From Microbacteriaceae bacterium (GTDB lineage: Bacteria > Actinomycetota > Actinomycetes > Actinomycetales > Microbacteriaceae), in assembly GCA_031177985.1 (NCBI GenBank), contig JAPSJW010000002.1, positions 503,693 to 567,692 of the forward strand: a DNA stretch of 64,000 nucleotides. The letters run 5' to 3'. The translations under genes and the position numbers were made by a program. Positions within the stretch are counted from its first letter, which is position 1. The number at the start of each line of letters is the position of its first letter. This document shows positions 47,809-58,525 of the stretch, one piece after another. The notes under the pieces are model-generated. The model was given only the letters and a program-made list of their open reading frames with translations, was not told where the DNA came from and ran no database searches.

Positions 47809-50147
47809 TGCGCGGCCTGCGACCCGGGTTCGCCCTCGCCACCGTGTCCTTCGGCATCGCGGCGTTGGCGATCGCCGCCGCGCCGCTGTGGCCGGTGTAC
47901 CGCTCGCCCGCCTTCCTCGTGCTCCTGGCGACGGGGCTGCTCGCCGCATCCGCTCTCGCGCTAGCGGGAGCTCGATGGCGCTGGCCGTCCGCCGTGCTCG
48001 TGCTCGCCGCGTTCGCGGTGTTCCTCGCGGTCGGGGTGCCCGTCGCGGTGCCCGATCGGGCGATCGCCGGCGTGCTGCCCAGTCCGCAGGGGCTCGTCGA
48101 CCTGCTGGCCGGGGTCGCGCTCGGGTGGAAGCAGCTGCTCACGATCTCGCTGCCGGTGGGCGATTACCAGGCGCTTCTCGTTCCCGCCCTCGTGCTCGTG
48201 CTCGGCATCGGCACCGCGACCCTCTCGATCGCGCTGCGCGCCCTGTACGGGGAGCTCGCGGCCATCGGCCCGGTGCTGCTGTTCCTCACCGGGATCCTGT
48301 TCGGAGCGGAGGAGGCGGAGCAGCCGGTCGCGAGCACGCTCGCGCTGCTGGCGGTGCTGCTGCTCTGGATCCTCTGGCGGCGCTGGTACCGCAGGCGCGA
48401 GTCGCTGCGACTGCTCGCGACCCGCACCACGGATGAAGCCGGCGCCACGGTCGAGGCTGTGCCGGAGAGCGGTCTGCTCGGCGCCCGCTCCCTCGTCGCC
48501 GCTCTCGTGATCATGGCGGTGGCGGGCACCGCCGCGGTCGGCGCCAGCGCCATCGCGGCACCGCCGGGCGATCGCGACGTGCTGCGCACCGCGATCGAGC
48601 AGCCGTTCGACCCGCGGGAGCACGTCAGCCCGCTCTCGAGCTACCGGCGCTATCTGCAGCCGGAGTGGTCCGACGAGACGGTGATGACCGTCAGGGGGCT
48701 GCCGCTGGACGCCCGGATCCGCATCGCGACGCTCGACAGCTACGACGGTGTCGTGTTCGCCGTCGGCAGCGAGACCGTCGACAGCGACGCCGGCCAGTTC
48801 AGCCGGGTGCCGTACCGCGTCGACCAGTCGGATCTGGCGGGCGAGCGGATCCGGTACAGCGTGGAGATCGGATCCTACGAGGGGGTCTGGGTGCCGACGA
48901 TCGGGCAGCTCGAGGCCATCGACTTCGAGGGCGACGCCTCGGGGGAGCTCCGGGAGTCGTTCTACTACAACGACACCACCGGCACCGCGGCCGAGGTGGA
49001 CGGACTCTCGCGAGGGGACGGCTACACCGTCGAGGCGGTGCTGCCCGATCAGCCCGGCGAACCGCAGCTGCGCACCGCCACGCCGGGCGCGGCGGCCGTT
49101 CCGGCAGTGCAGTCGGTGCCGGACGAGCTGACAGCCGTGCTCGACGAGTTGACGGCCGGTGCCGAGTCGCCCGGCGAGCGGCTGCTCGCGATGCTCGACG
49201 GCCTGCGGGAGACCGGCTATGTGAGCTCCGGGCTGCGGGAGGGCGAGCAGCCGAGCCGCTCCGGTCACTCCACCGACCGCATCACGGAGTTCCTCACGGA
49301 CCAGGTGCTCGTCGGCGACGCGGAGCAGTACGCCGTGACGGCAGCGCTCATGGCGCGGGAGCTGGGATTCCCTGCGCGTGTGGTGTTCGGCTTCGCTCCC
49401 GAGGCGGCCTCGGACGCCGCGGAGGCCGTCGAGGTCGTCGGTGACGACGTCTCCGCCTGGATCGAGGTCCACACCGCCCAGCACGGCTGGGTGTCGCTCG
49501 ACCCGGTTCCCGAGGAGCGCGAGATCCCCGAGGAGCTGCCCGAGGAGCCGGCGACGGTGTCCCGTCCGCAGTCGATCGTCGACCCGCCGCGCGCCGAGCC
49601 CCCTGTGCCCGACCAGCAGACGCCGCCGCAGATCGATCAGGAGCAGCCCGACGCGCTCGATCCGCTCCTCGCCCTCCTGCTCGCCATCGCCCGCGTCGTG
49701 GGACTGCTGCTGCTCATCGCCCTCGTGCTGGCGCTTCCCTTCATCCTGGTGGTGCTCGCCAAGGTGCGCCGTCGCGGGCTCCGGCGCACCCGCGGCACGC
49801 CCCGCGAGCGGATCGTGAACGCGTGGGAGGAGTACGAGGATGCCGTGCTCGATCACGGTATCGACCCGGGCCCTTCGGCCACCCGCAGCGAGATCGCGTC
49901 GCTCGTCGGGGGCACCCAGCCGCACGTCCTGGCGGCCATCGCCGATCGAGCCGCCTTCGCCCCTGAGGAGCCGAACGACAGCGACGCCGCGACGGTGTGG
50001 CGCGCGGTGCGGGAGCTGCGGGCGGCCCTCGACGCGCCGCTCACCCGCCGGGCCCGGCTGCGGGCGCTGATCTCGCTGCGCTCACTGGGGCTCTCAGCGC
50101 CGGTGCTGCGGCTGCCACGACGAGGCCGGGCGGTGGCGACCCGATGA
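47808..50147 (+). CDS. TgpA-like membrane protein with apparently inactive transglutaminase domain
   Basis: A 779-residue protein: six or more N-terminal membrane helices (about 8-200, DUF3488-like) and one at about 225-250, then a large extracytoplasmic part with a transglutaminase-fold core (about 480-570), a Pro/Glu-rich linker, a final helix (about 621-650) and a cytoplasmic DUF4129-like tail. The usual catalytic Cys (G-x-C-E-x-F) is Ala505 in GDAEQYA, and the usual His (HAWVEV) is Ser549 in VSAWIEV; the Asp in SLDPVP remains. It thus looks like a pseudoenzyme or binding module. It follows the DUF58 gene with a one-base overlap. Confidence 0.85.
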   Translation: MRGLRPGFALATVSFGIAALAIAAAPLWPVYRSPAFLVLLATGLLAASALALAGARWRWPSAVLVLAAFAVFLAVGVPVAVPDRAIAGVLPSPQGLVDLLAGVALGWKQLLTISLPVGDYQALLVPALVLVLGIGTATLSIALRALYGELAAIGPVLLFLTGILFGAEEAEQPVASTLALLAVLLLWILWRRWYRRRESLRLLATRTTDEAGATVEAVPESGLLGARSLVAALVIMAVAGTAAVGASAIAAPPGDRDVLRTAIEQPFDPREHVSPLSSYRRYLQPEWSDETVMTVRGLPLDARIRIATLDSYDGVVFAVGSETVDSDAGQFSRVPYRVDQSDLAGERIRYSVEIGSYEGVWVPTIGQLEAIDFEGDASGELRESFYYNDTTGTAAEVDGLSRGDGYTVEAVLPDQPGEPQLRTATPGAAAVPAVQSVPDELTAVLDELTAGAESPGERLLAMLDGLRETGYVSSGLREGEQPSRSGHSTDRITEFLTDQVLVGDAEQYAVTAALMARELGFPARVVFGFAPEAASDAAEAVEVVGDDVSAWIEVHTAQHGWVSLDPVPEEREIPEELPEEPATVSRPQSIVDPPRAEPPVPDQQTPPQIDQEQPDALDPLLALLLAIARVVGLLLLIALVLALPFILVVLAKVRRRGLRRTRGTPRERIVNAWEEYEDAVLDHGIDPGPSATRSEIASLVGGTQPHVLAAIADRAAFAPEEPNDSDAATVWRAVRELRAALDAPLTRRARLRALISLRSLGLSAPVLRLPRRGRAVATR

Positions 50148-50971
50148 CCTGTCCGTCCTGCGGTGCGCCGCTGCCCGAGGGCGCCATGTTCTGCGGGGAG
50201 TGCGGCCGAGCCGTGCGCTTCGCGCCTCCGGAGCCTGTGCGGGACGCCCGCGCCGTCGCTGCGGCGGACACCGCCGTGCTCGAGCGCCTCGAGCCCGGCG
50301 GGCGGAGGCGGGAGCCGGAGCCCCTGGTGGAGCCCGAGCCCCTGGTGGAGCCCGAGCCCGTGCAGCCCGAGGTCCGCGTGGGGTCGGTGCCCGTCGTCGA
50401 CCGCGGGTCGGAGCCGACGCCGCGCACGGCGCCAGGATCGGAACCCGTCGCCTTCGAACCGGCGGAGCCCGCGCCGGTCGACTCCGCGGAGCGGCGGCCG
50501 ACGCTCGCGGACTCGGCGCCCCCCTCCACGCCGCACCCGCTGATCACCGCTGTTCCGCGTGCGACGCCCCGCATCGATGTGCCCGAGCCGTCGGAGGCGA
50601 TCCCGCGGGCGCGTCCCCCGGCACCCCCAACAGCACCGTCCGTCCCCGACCGCTTCGTGCTCCAATTCAGCACGGGGGAGAGCGTGACGGTGACCGGCGG
50701 CGGACTCGTGGGGCGCAACCCGGTGACCGAGCCGAACGAATACGTCGATCACCTCGTTCCGATCGCGGATCCGCTCCGTTCGGTGTCGAAGACGCACCTC
50801 GAGTTCGGTCAGCAGGGCGGTTCCTTCTGGGTGCTCGACCGGTTCTCCGGGAACGGGACGGTCGTGCGTCCCCCCGACGGGGAGGCGCGCCGCTGCGAGC
50901 CGGGCAGACGGTATCCGGTCTCGCGTGGGACACGAGTCGACATCGGCGACCAGTTCTTCGTCGTCAGCTGA
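50144..50971 (+). CDS. Zinc-ribbon and FHA domain protein
   Basis: A 275-residue protein. The N-terminus is a zinc ribbon (CPSCG and CGECG, residues about 3-24), followed by about 150 residues of disordered Pro/Glu/Arg-rich sequence with a short tandem EPLVEPEPLVEPEP, and a C-terminal FHA domain (about 185-275) with LVGRNPV, SVSKTHLEF and SGNGTVV. Arg, Ser/His and Asn of the phosphothreonine pocket are kept. It overlaps the preceding gene by 4 bases. Its place just before an EccC-like ATPase recalls type VII EssC, where FHA domains are fused to the ATPase. Confidence 0.87.
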   Translation: MTCPSCGAPLPEGAMFCGECGRAVRFAPPEPVRDARAVAAADTAVLERLEPGGRRREPEPLVEPEPLVEPEPVQPEVRVGSVPVVDRGSEPTPRTAPGSEPVAFEPAEPAPVDSAERRPTLADSAPPSTPHPLITAVPRATPRIDVPEPSEAIPRARPPAPPTAPSVPDRFVLQFSTGESVTVTGGGLVGRNPVTEPNEYVDHLVPIADPLRSVSKTHLEFGQQGGSFWVLDRFSGNGTVVRPPDGEARRCEPGRRYPVSRGTRVDIGDQFFVVS

Positions 50972-51022
50972 CCCGGCCTTCCTGTCCTCCCCAGCCGGTG
51001 TTCTCCACGGAGGGACGGCGCT

Positions 51023-53848
51023 ATGCGACGAGCGGATGCTCGCGGTGCTGGACTCCGGGATGTGCAGCCCGTCCGCATCGCGCTTCCGACCCGGCCCGAT
51101 GAGCCGGCTCCGTACTCGTTCCCGCTGATCGCGACGCTCGCTCCGGTCGTCGCCTCGGTTGCGCTGTGGCTCGTCACCGGGTCGCTCTTCGCCCTCCTGT
51201 TCGCAGCGCTGGGACCCGTCATCGCCATCGGAAGCCTCGCGGACTCGCGTCTGCAGGGTCGGCGCACCCGCAGGCGAGGCCGTCAGTCGTTCGAGCGCGA
51301 CGTCGCCGCCACCGAGCGGGCGATCGATGCGCAGCACGCCGTCGAGCGCGAGGAGCTCCATGCGGCGGCTCCGTCGGCCGCGCGGGTCGGCTCTGCGGTC
51401 GACCCCGACCGCTGGTCGGCGGGTCGCCGATCGGGGGACGGACCGCGACTGCCCGTGCTGCTCGGACGCGGCCTCGCGCCGAGCGGGCTGCAGCTCGAGG
51501 GGGCAGGCCCGCGCGCGGGGGAGCCGGACGAGTTCGACGAGGCGCTGGCGGCTCTCCGCCGCCGAGCCGAGCGGGTGGAGGACGCCCCGCTGGTCGCCGA
51601 CGCGTGTCAAGGCGTCGGGCTCGTCGGGCCCGATGCTCTCACCCGCCCGATGCGGCGTGCACTCGCGCTGCAGCTGGCCGGTGCCCTTCCGCCCGACCGC
51701 TATGAGTTGGAGGGTGTCGAGGGCTGGGGCATCGAGCTGCCGCATCGGGTGACGATCGCAGAGGGGGATCTGATCGCGCGGGAGCGCGCCTCGGGGCAGC
51801 CGGCCGCTGTCGTGTCGAGCGCTCCATCCGCCTCAGGCCTCGCGCCGCACTGCCGGGTCGTGGTCGACCTGCGCCAGTCCTCTCGGCTCGGCCGAGTGGT
51901 GGCGCACCCGGATCGCGCCCTCGTGGGAGACATCGTTCCAGCCTTCCTCGATGAGGAGTCCGCGGCCGCGGCGGCCCGGGCCCTCGCCGAGGCGGCAGAG
52001 CGCGCCGGCCTCGGCGGAGCCGATCGCGAACCCCCGTCGGCCGTGCTCCTCGACGACCTCGTCGACGTCGACCACCGTTCCGACCGCTCCTCCCTGCGTG
52101 CCGTCCTCGGACGGGGAGCCGACGACCCGCTCGAAGTCGACCTCGTCGCGGACGGGCCGCACGCGGTGCTCGCCGGCACCACCGGAGCGGGCAAGAGCGA
52201 GCTGCTGGTGTCGTGGGTCGTGGCGCTCGCCGCCGCGTACCCGCCCGACCGGGTCACCTTCCTGCTGGTCGACTTCAAGGGCGGCGCCGCATTCCGCCCG
52301 CTCGAGGGGCTCCCGCACTGCGTCGGGGTCATCACCGATCTGGACGAGGCCTCCGCGCAGCGCGCGTTCGAGAGCCTCACGGCCGAGCTGCGGCACCGTG
52401 AGCGAGTGCTCGCGGCGTCCGGATGCCGCTCGATCGACGATCTCGCCTCGCAGGTGCAGTTGCCGAGGCTCGTGCTCGTCGTGGACGAGTACGCCGCGCT
52501 CGTCAGCGGGTTCCCCGACCTGCACGGTCTCATCGCCGATCTGGCGGCCCGCGGCAGGTCCCTCGGGCTCCACCTGGTGCTCTGCACCCAACGACCCTCC
52601 GGCGTCGTCCGCGACGCGGTGCTCGCCAACACCGGGCTGCGGATGAGCCTGCGAGTCAACGACGCATCCGACAGCATGTCAGTGCTCGGCGTGACGGATG
52701 CCGCGACCCTTCCAGCCGAGCCGAGAGGCCGGGTCCTGGTGCGGCGCAACGGCGGCGCGCTCCAGACCGCCCAGGTCGGCATCGCGTCGTCGCGCCTGGT
52801 CGAGTCGGTCACCGAAGCGGGGAGGCTCTTCGACCGTCCACGCCGTCCCTGGTGCGAGCCGCTGCCGGCCGTGCTGCAAGCGTCGGAGCTCCCGTCCGGC
52901 CCAGGGGTGGTGCTGGGGCTGCGCGACCTGCCCGCGCAGCAGCGTCAGGAGACCCTGTCGCTCGACATGTCGCACGGTCGCCACCTGCTGGTGGTGGGCG
53001 GCGCCCGCTCGGGCAAGACCACCGTGCTGCATCTCGTCGGCGCCCAGGCCGGCGCGGCGCGCGCGTCGGGTCTCGAAGCGATCTGGGACACCGTGACGGC
53101 GGCCCTCGAGCATGCTGCGGCGCCCCTCGTGCTGCTCGACGACCTGGACGCCGTGCTCGCGCGATGCGGCCCGGATCACGCGGTCGAGCTGGCCGATCGG
53201 GTCGCTCGACTGCTGCGCGAGGGCAGCTCTCGGGGCGTGGGCGTCATCGCGACGGCCCAGCGGCTGACCGGCGCCCTGCAGTCCCTGCTCCCCGCGTTCG
53301 ACGACCGACTGGTGCTCCGACTCGCTGATCGGGCGGAGCACGTCGCGCTTGTCGGCTCTGCGACGGCGTGGGATCCTCACGCCGTCCCCGGCAGGGGTCA
53401 CTGGCGCGGCACGACCGTCCAGCTCGCCCTGCCCGCAGAGGAGCCGGTTCTCGGAGCGGGCCTCCGGCACGAGCCGCCGCAGCTCGAACGGCCGCTCGCG
53501 ATCGTGACCGTGCGACCGGCGCAGCTCGCGCGGGCGCTCGTCGAGCACGGGCTCGCCTATCACGAGCTCGATCCCGCGGCGTCGTCCGACGCCATCACCG
53601 TGGGGCGGGCGACCGGGGCGGTCGTCGGTCACCCCGAGGCGTGGCGGTCCGCGTGGTCGGCGTTCGCCGCGGTACGGGGAACGCACGACGTGCTCTTCGA
53701 CGGCTGCACCGCCTCAGACCTGCGGGCGATCACGGGGGAGCGGCGGCTTCCGCCACCGCTCGAGGATCCGGCGAGGACGGGCTGGCTGCTGTCCACGGAC
53801 GGGCGCCTGCGCCGGGCGACGGTTCCGCTGCCCGGCGAGGGTGCCTGA
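51023..53848 (+). CDS. FtsK/SpoIIIE-type ATPase, EccC-like
   Basis: A 941-residue membrane ATPase. Two adjacent helices lie at about 33-75. The first FtsK/SpoIIIE domain has Walker A GTTGAGKS (385-392), the EccC-type VDFKGGAAF (about 416-424) and Walker B LVLVVDEY (about 483-490). A second P-loop domain has GGARSGKT (659-666) and Walker [11 protein letters not shown] (about 701-710). The two-helix start and the D-F-K-G-G motif are typical of type VII secretion EccC/EssC rather than chromosome-segregating FtsK, which has four helices and a gamma domain. GGAGGG lies 8 bases before the ATG; a GTG at 51062 is a weaker alternative. No other ESX core gene is seen in the window. Confidence 0.85.
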   Translation: MRRADARGAGLRDVQPVRIALPTRPDEPAPYSFPLIATLAPVVASVALWLVTGSLFALLFAALGPVIAIGSLADSRLQGRRTRRRGRQSFERDVAATERAIDAQHAVEREELHAAAPSAARVGSAVDPDRWSAGRRSGDGPRLPVLLGRGLAPSGLQLEGAGPRAGEPDEFDEALAALRRRAERVEDAPLVADACQGVGLVGPDALTRPMRRALALQLAGALPPDRYELEGVEGWGIELPHRVTIAEGDLIARERASGQPAAVVSSAPSASGLAPHCRVVVDLRQSSRLGRVVAHPDRALVGDIVPAFLDEESAAAAARALAEAAERAGLGGADREPPSAVLLDDLVDVDHRSDRSSLRAVLGRGADDPLEVDLVADGPHAVLAGTTGAGKSELLVSWVVALAAAYPPDRVTFLLVDFKGGAAFRPLEGLPHCVGVITDLDEASAQRAFESLTAELRHRERVLAASGCRSIDDLASQVQLPRLVLVVDEYAALVSGFPDLHGLIADLAARGRSLGLHLVLCTQRPSGVVRDAVLANTGLRMSLRVNDASDSMSVLGVTDAATLPAEPRGRVLVRRNGGALQTAQVGIASSRLVESVTEAGRLFDRPRRPWCEPLPAVLQASELPSGPGVVLGLRDLPAQQRQETLSLDMSHGRHLLVVGGARSGKTTVLHLVGAQAGAARASGLEAIWDTVTAALEHAAAPLVLLDDLDAVLARCGPDHAVELADRVARLLREGSSRGVGVIATAQRLTGALQSLLPAFDDRLVLRLADRAEHVALVGSATAWDPHAVPGRGHWRGTTVQLALPAEEPVLGAGLRHEPPQLERPLAIVTVRPAQLARALVEHGLAYHELDPAASSDAITVGRATGAVVGHPEAWRSAWSAFAAVRGTHDVLFDGCTASDLRAITGERRLPPPLEDPARTGWLLSTDGRLRRATVPLPGEGA

Positions 53849-53867
53849 GCCACGAGGTGGGGCCCGG

Positions 53868-54983
<1,116 letters not shown>

Positions 54984-55177
54984 GAGGCTCAGCGTAATCC
55001 GCGCGCACGCCGGAATCCGCACCGTTTTCCACCGTTCTGCCGCTGAATCCGTGAAGTTCTTGTTACGGAGCGGGGGATTCGCGCGGCAAAGACTGTTCCG
55101 GCTCCGCCCGCTGTGCCAGTATCTAGCCACGTCCTGCCCCGCCGGTGCGGCCCGCCCTGATTGGAGTTCCCGAGCTC
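54984..55177. promoter_or_regulatory. ald-potD divergent intergenic region with repeated AATCCG
   Basis: This 194-base gap must hold promoters for both genes. AATCCG occurs three times in direct orientation (54996, 55014 and 55046), twice as GAATCCG, and once as an inverted GGATTC near 55075. A weak plus-strand promoter for potD is TGTTCC (55094-55099), 17 bases, CAGTAT (55117-55122). GAATCCG also occurs twice in the Lrp-dehydrogenase gap near 35.03 kb. No coding sequence is seen here. Confidence 0.35.
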
Positions 55178-56383
55178 ATGACCAGAGACCTCCCCGCAGA
55201 CCCCCTCATCCGTCAGCTCGTGCTGCAGGCCCGCCGAAGCGCCCTGAGCCGCAGGCAGATGCTGCAGGGCGCCGGCATCGGCGCCGCCGCGCTGGCGCTC
55301 GCCGCCTGCGCCCCGCAGGGCTCCTCGAAGCCCACCCCGGCGGAGGACAACTCCGATGAGGACAAGACCCTCAACTGGGCGAACTGGCCCGCCTACCTCG
55401 ACGAGGACGAGGAGGGGAACCACCCCACCCTCGACCGCTTCATGGCCGAGACCGGCATCGAGGTCAACTACCTCGTCGACGTCGACGACAACAACTCCTA
55501 CTACGGCAAGGTCAAGGACCAGCTCGCCCTCGGTCAGGACATCGGCGCCGACACCGTCTGCCTCACCGAGTGGATGGTGGCGCGCCTCATCCGCCTCGGG
55601 TACGTGCAGGAGCTTGACGAGGCCAACATCCCGAACAAGGCGAACCTCACACCTTCGCTCGCGGACCCGGACTTCGACCCGGGTCGCGCCATGTCGCTGC
55701 CCTGGCAGGGCGGCTTCGCCGGCATCTGCTGGAACAAGGAGCGGCTGCCCAACGGACTCAGGACCGTCGAGGACCTGTGGGGCTCCGACCTCAAGGGCCG
55801 GGTCGGGGTGCTGAGCGAGATGCGCGACACCATCGGGCTGATCATGCTCGAGCAGGGCGCGGACATCACCGACTTCGGCGAGAGTGAGTTCACGGCAGCG
55901 CTCGATGTCTTCCGCGAGCAGGTGGAGTCGGGTCAGATCCGCAACGTCAAGGGCAACTCGTACCTCGAGGACCTCGCCAACGAGGACACTCTCGCGGCGA
56001 TCTGCTGGTCGGGCGACATCACTGTGCTCAATGCCGAGTCGGGCGACAAGTGGGAGTTCATCATCCCCGAGGCAGGTGGCACGTTCTGGAACGACACCTT
56101 CGTCGTGCCGATCGGCTCGAGTCGCAAGACCAACGCCGAGAAGCTCATGAACTACTACTACGACCCGGCCGTCGCCGCGGAGGTCGCCGCGTGGGTGAAC
56201 TATGTCACCCCCGTCGAGGGAGCGTACGAGGCCGCCCTCGAGATCGATCCCGAGCTCGCGGAGAACCAACTCATCTTCCCCAACGAGGAGACGCTGTCCA
56301 CGGTGCACGTCTTCCGGACCCTCACCAGCCAGGAGGAGCAGACGTTCGGCGCCGAGTTCCAGAGCGTCCTGCTCGGGGTCTAG
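55178..56383 (+). CDS. potD: Polyamine ABC transporter substrate-binding lipoprotein
   Basis: A 401-residue solute-binding protein of the spermidine/putrescine (PotD/PotF) class. The N-terminus has a twin-arginine-like SRRQML followed by a hydrophobic stretch and lipobox Cys44 (LALAAC), so it may be a Tat-exported lipoprotein. The mature part shows LNWANWPAYLDED and WEFIIPEAGGTFWNDTFVVP, typical of the family, including acidic residues that would bind the polyamine. The ATG at 55178 has GGAG upstream. First gene of potDABC. Confidence 0.92.
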   Translation: MTRDLPADPLIRQLVLQARRSALSRRQMLQGAGIGAAALALAACAPQGSSKPTPAEDNSDEDKTLNWANWPAYLDEDEEGNHPTLDRFMAETGIEVNYLVDVDDNNSYYGKVKDQLALGQDIGADTVCLTEWMVARLIRLGYVQELDEANIPNKANLTPSLADPDFDPGRAMSLPWQGGFAGICWNKERLPNGLRTVEDLWGSDLKGRVGVLSEMRDTIGLIMLEQGADITDFGESEFTAALDVFREQVESGQIRNVKGNSYLEDLANEDTLAAICWSGDITVLNAESGDKWEFIIPEAGGTFWNDTFVVPIGSSRKTNAEKLMNYYYDPAVAAEVAAWVNYVTPVEGAYEAALEIDPELAENQLIFPNEETLSTVHVFRTLTSQEEQTFGAEFQSVLLGV

Positions 56384-56393
56384 GAAGAGGTCG

Positions 56394-57596
56394 ATGGCAC
56401 GCAGCACGTTCGCCGAGTCCGGGGCCGACCTCCGACTCGACGGCATCACCAAGCGCTTCCCCGGCTTCACGGCGATCGAGGGACTCGATCTCTCGATCGC
56501 CGCCGGCTCCTTCTTCGCGCTCCTCGGCCCGTCCGGCTGTGGGAAGACGACCACTCTGAGGCTCATCGCCGGGCTCGAGGAGCCGACGGCCGGCCGGATC
56601 CTGCTGGGCGGCAAGGACGTGACGAGCACGAAGCCGTACCAGCGTCCGGTCAACACCGTCTTCCAGAGCTATGCGCTCTTCCCGCACATGAGCGTGCTCG
56701 AGAACGTGGCCTTCGGGCTGAAGCGTCGCGGCTTCAAGGACGCCACGGCGAAAGCCCACGAGGCGCTGCGCCTCGTCGAGCTCGACCATGTCGCCCAGCG
56801 CCGTCCGGCTCAGCTCTCCGGCGGTCAGCAGCAGCGGGTCGCGCTAGCGAGGGCGGTCGTCAACCGCCCCGCGCTGCTCCTGCTCGACGAGCCGCTCGGC
56901 GCACTGGATCTCAAGCTCCGGCGCCAGATGCAGCTCGAGCTGAAGACGATCCAGGGCGAGGTCGGCCTCACCTTCCTGCACGTGACGCACGACCAGGAGG
57001 AGGCCATGACCATGGCCGACACGGTCGCCGTCATGAACAAGGGTCGCATCGAGCAGCTGGGAGCCCCCGAGGAGCTCTACGAGCTCCCTCGCACGGCCTT
57101 CGTCGCCAACTTCCTCGGCAACTCGAACCTCTTCACCGGTGAGGTCGTGAGCGCGGACGGCGACACGATCGTCGTGGATGTCGGCGGCCGACGTCTGGCG
57201 GTGCCGCGGGTGCGTGCGCAGCGGCACGCGGGGGAGGTGACGATCGGCGTGCGGCCCGAGAAGCTCGTGCTGCTACCCGACGAGCCGACCCCTCAGACCG
57301 GCCGCAACGTGCTCGGCCCCGGACGCGTGATCGACGCCTCGTTCAGCGGCGTCAGCACGCAGTACCAGGTCGCGGTGCCCGGCATCGGCATCGTCGCCGT
57401 CTTCGCGCAGAATCTCGGCTTCGGCCCGGTCATGCAAGAGGGCGCAGAGGTCTGGCTCACCTGGTCGGTGGATCACGGCTTCGGCCTCTCCGACAGCCCG
57501 GAGCCCCCCGCGACGAGCGCAGGCGACGACGTCGACACCTCGGCCCTGGCGCTGCAGCGGCGGGAGCGGCTGCAGGCCGAGCTCGAGGAGGCCTGA
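56394..57596 (+). CDS. potA: Polyamine ABC transporter ATP-binding protein
   Basis: A 400-residue importer ATPase. Walker A is GPSGCGKTT, the signature LSGGQQQRVALARA, Walker B LLLLDEPLGALD and the H-loop HVTHDQEEA; the C-terminal TOBE domain (about 290-370) includes IGVRPEKLVL. The ATG at 56394 is preceded by GGAAGAGG and lies 10 bases after the potD stop. It energises uptake through PotB and PotC. Confidence 0.94.
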   Translation: MARSTFAESGADLRLDGITKRFPGFTAIEGLDLSIAAGSFFALLGPSGCGKTTTLRLIAGLEEPTAGRILLGGKDVTSTKPYQRPVNTVFQSYALFPHMSVLENVAFGLKRRGFKDATAKAHEALRLVELDHVAQRRPAQLSGGQQQRVALARAVVNRPALLLLDEPLGALDLKLRRQMQLELKTIQGEVGLTFLHVTHDQEEAMTMADTVAVMNKGRIEQLGAPEELYELPRTAFVANFLGNSNLFTGEVVSADGDTIVVDVGGRRLAVPRVRAQRHAGEVTIGVRPEKLVLLPDEPTPQTGRNVLGPGRVIDASFSGVSTQYQVAVPGIGIVAVFAQNLGFGPVMQEGAEVWLTWSVDHGFGLSDSPEPPATSAGDDVDTSALALQRRERLQAELEEA

Positions 57597-58525
57597 TGGC
57601 CTTCGGAGCGTTCCTGCAGGCGCCTGCGCCCGGCGTCGCTGCGGCCGCGGATCCCGCGCCACGCCGTCGCAGCAAGGTCGCCCTCCTTCTGCTGCTGCCG
57701 GGAGTGCTGTACCTCGCGGTCTTCTTCCTCGCGCCGCTCGTCTCGCTCGTGATGACGTCGTTCCAGGAGCCCGTCGAGTTCGGCGACATCGGGCAGTACC
57801 AGACGGCATTCCGCTGGGAGAACTACCTGGCCGTCGTCGAGACCTACGCGCCGCACATCTTCCGCTCGTTCAGCTACGCAGCGCTCGCGACGGCGCTCGC
57901 GCTCGTCTTCAGCTACCCGCTGGCCTACTTCATCGGCGTGAAGCTCCGGCAGGCCCCCTTCCTGCAGTCCCTGGCCCTCGTGCTCGTCGTCGCGCCGTTC
58001 TTCATCAGCTTCCTGCTGCGCACCCTCGCCTGGAAGCAGATGTTCGCCGACGAGGGCTGGCTCGTCGGCGCCCTCCAGACCGTGCAGCTGCTGCCGGATG
58101 GCGCGCACCTGACCGGCACCCCGTTCTCGGTCGTCTTCGGCCTGACCTACAACTTCATCCCGTTCATGACCCTGCCGATCTACGCCTCCCTCGAGCGGCT
58201 CGACCTGCGCTACCTCGAGGCGGCCGACGACCTGTACGCGAAGCGGTCGACCGCGTTCTGGCGCATCACCATCCCGCTCTCGCTCCCGGGCATCGTCTCG
58301 GGCACGCTGCTCACCTTCATCCCTGCGGCGGGCGACTACATCAACGCGAGCCGCGACTTCCTCGGGAGCACGGAGACCGCGATGGTCGGCAACGTGATCG
58401 AGGCGAACTTCCTCGTGCTGCAGAACTACCCGGCAGCAGCCTCGCTGTCGATCCTGCTGATGGCGGCCATCCTCGTGCTCGTGAGCGCGTACGTGGTCCG
58501 CAGCGGAACGAAGGACCTGCTGTGA
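57596..58525 (+). CDS. potB: Polyamine ABC transporter permease (PotB-like)
   Basis: A 309-residue membrane subunit with six predicted helices. The EAA loop is LRYLEAADDLYAKRSTAFWRI, and FIPAAGDYINASRDFLG is typical of polyamine permeases. The ATG overlaps the potA stop by one base. Confidence 0.92.
   Translation: MAFGAFLQAPAPGVAAAADPAPRRRSKVALLLLLPGVLYLAVFFLAPLVSLVMTSFQEPVEFGDIGQYQTAFRWENYLAVVETYAPHIFRSFSYAALATALALVFSYPLAYFIGVKLRQAPFLQSLALVLVVAPFFISFLLRTLAWKQMFADEGWLVGALQTVQLLPDGAHLTGTPFSVVFGLTYNFIPFMTLPIYASLERLDLRYLEAADDLYAKRSTAFWRITIPLSLPGIVSGTLLTFIPAAGDYINASRDFLGSTETAMVGNVIEANFLVLQNYPAAASLSILLMAAILVLVSAYVVRSGTKDLL

Noticed and set aside
51023-53848. Chromosome-partition FtsK
   Set aside because: It has two, not four, membrane helices, no gamma domain, an EccC-type DFKGG motif and a second P-loop domain.
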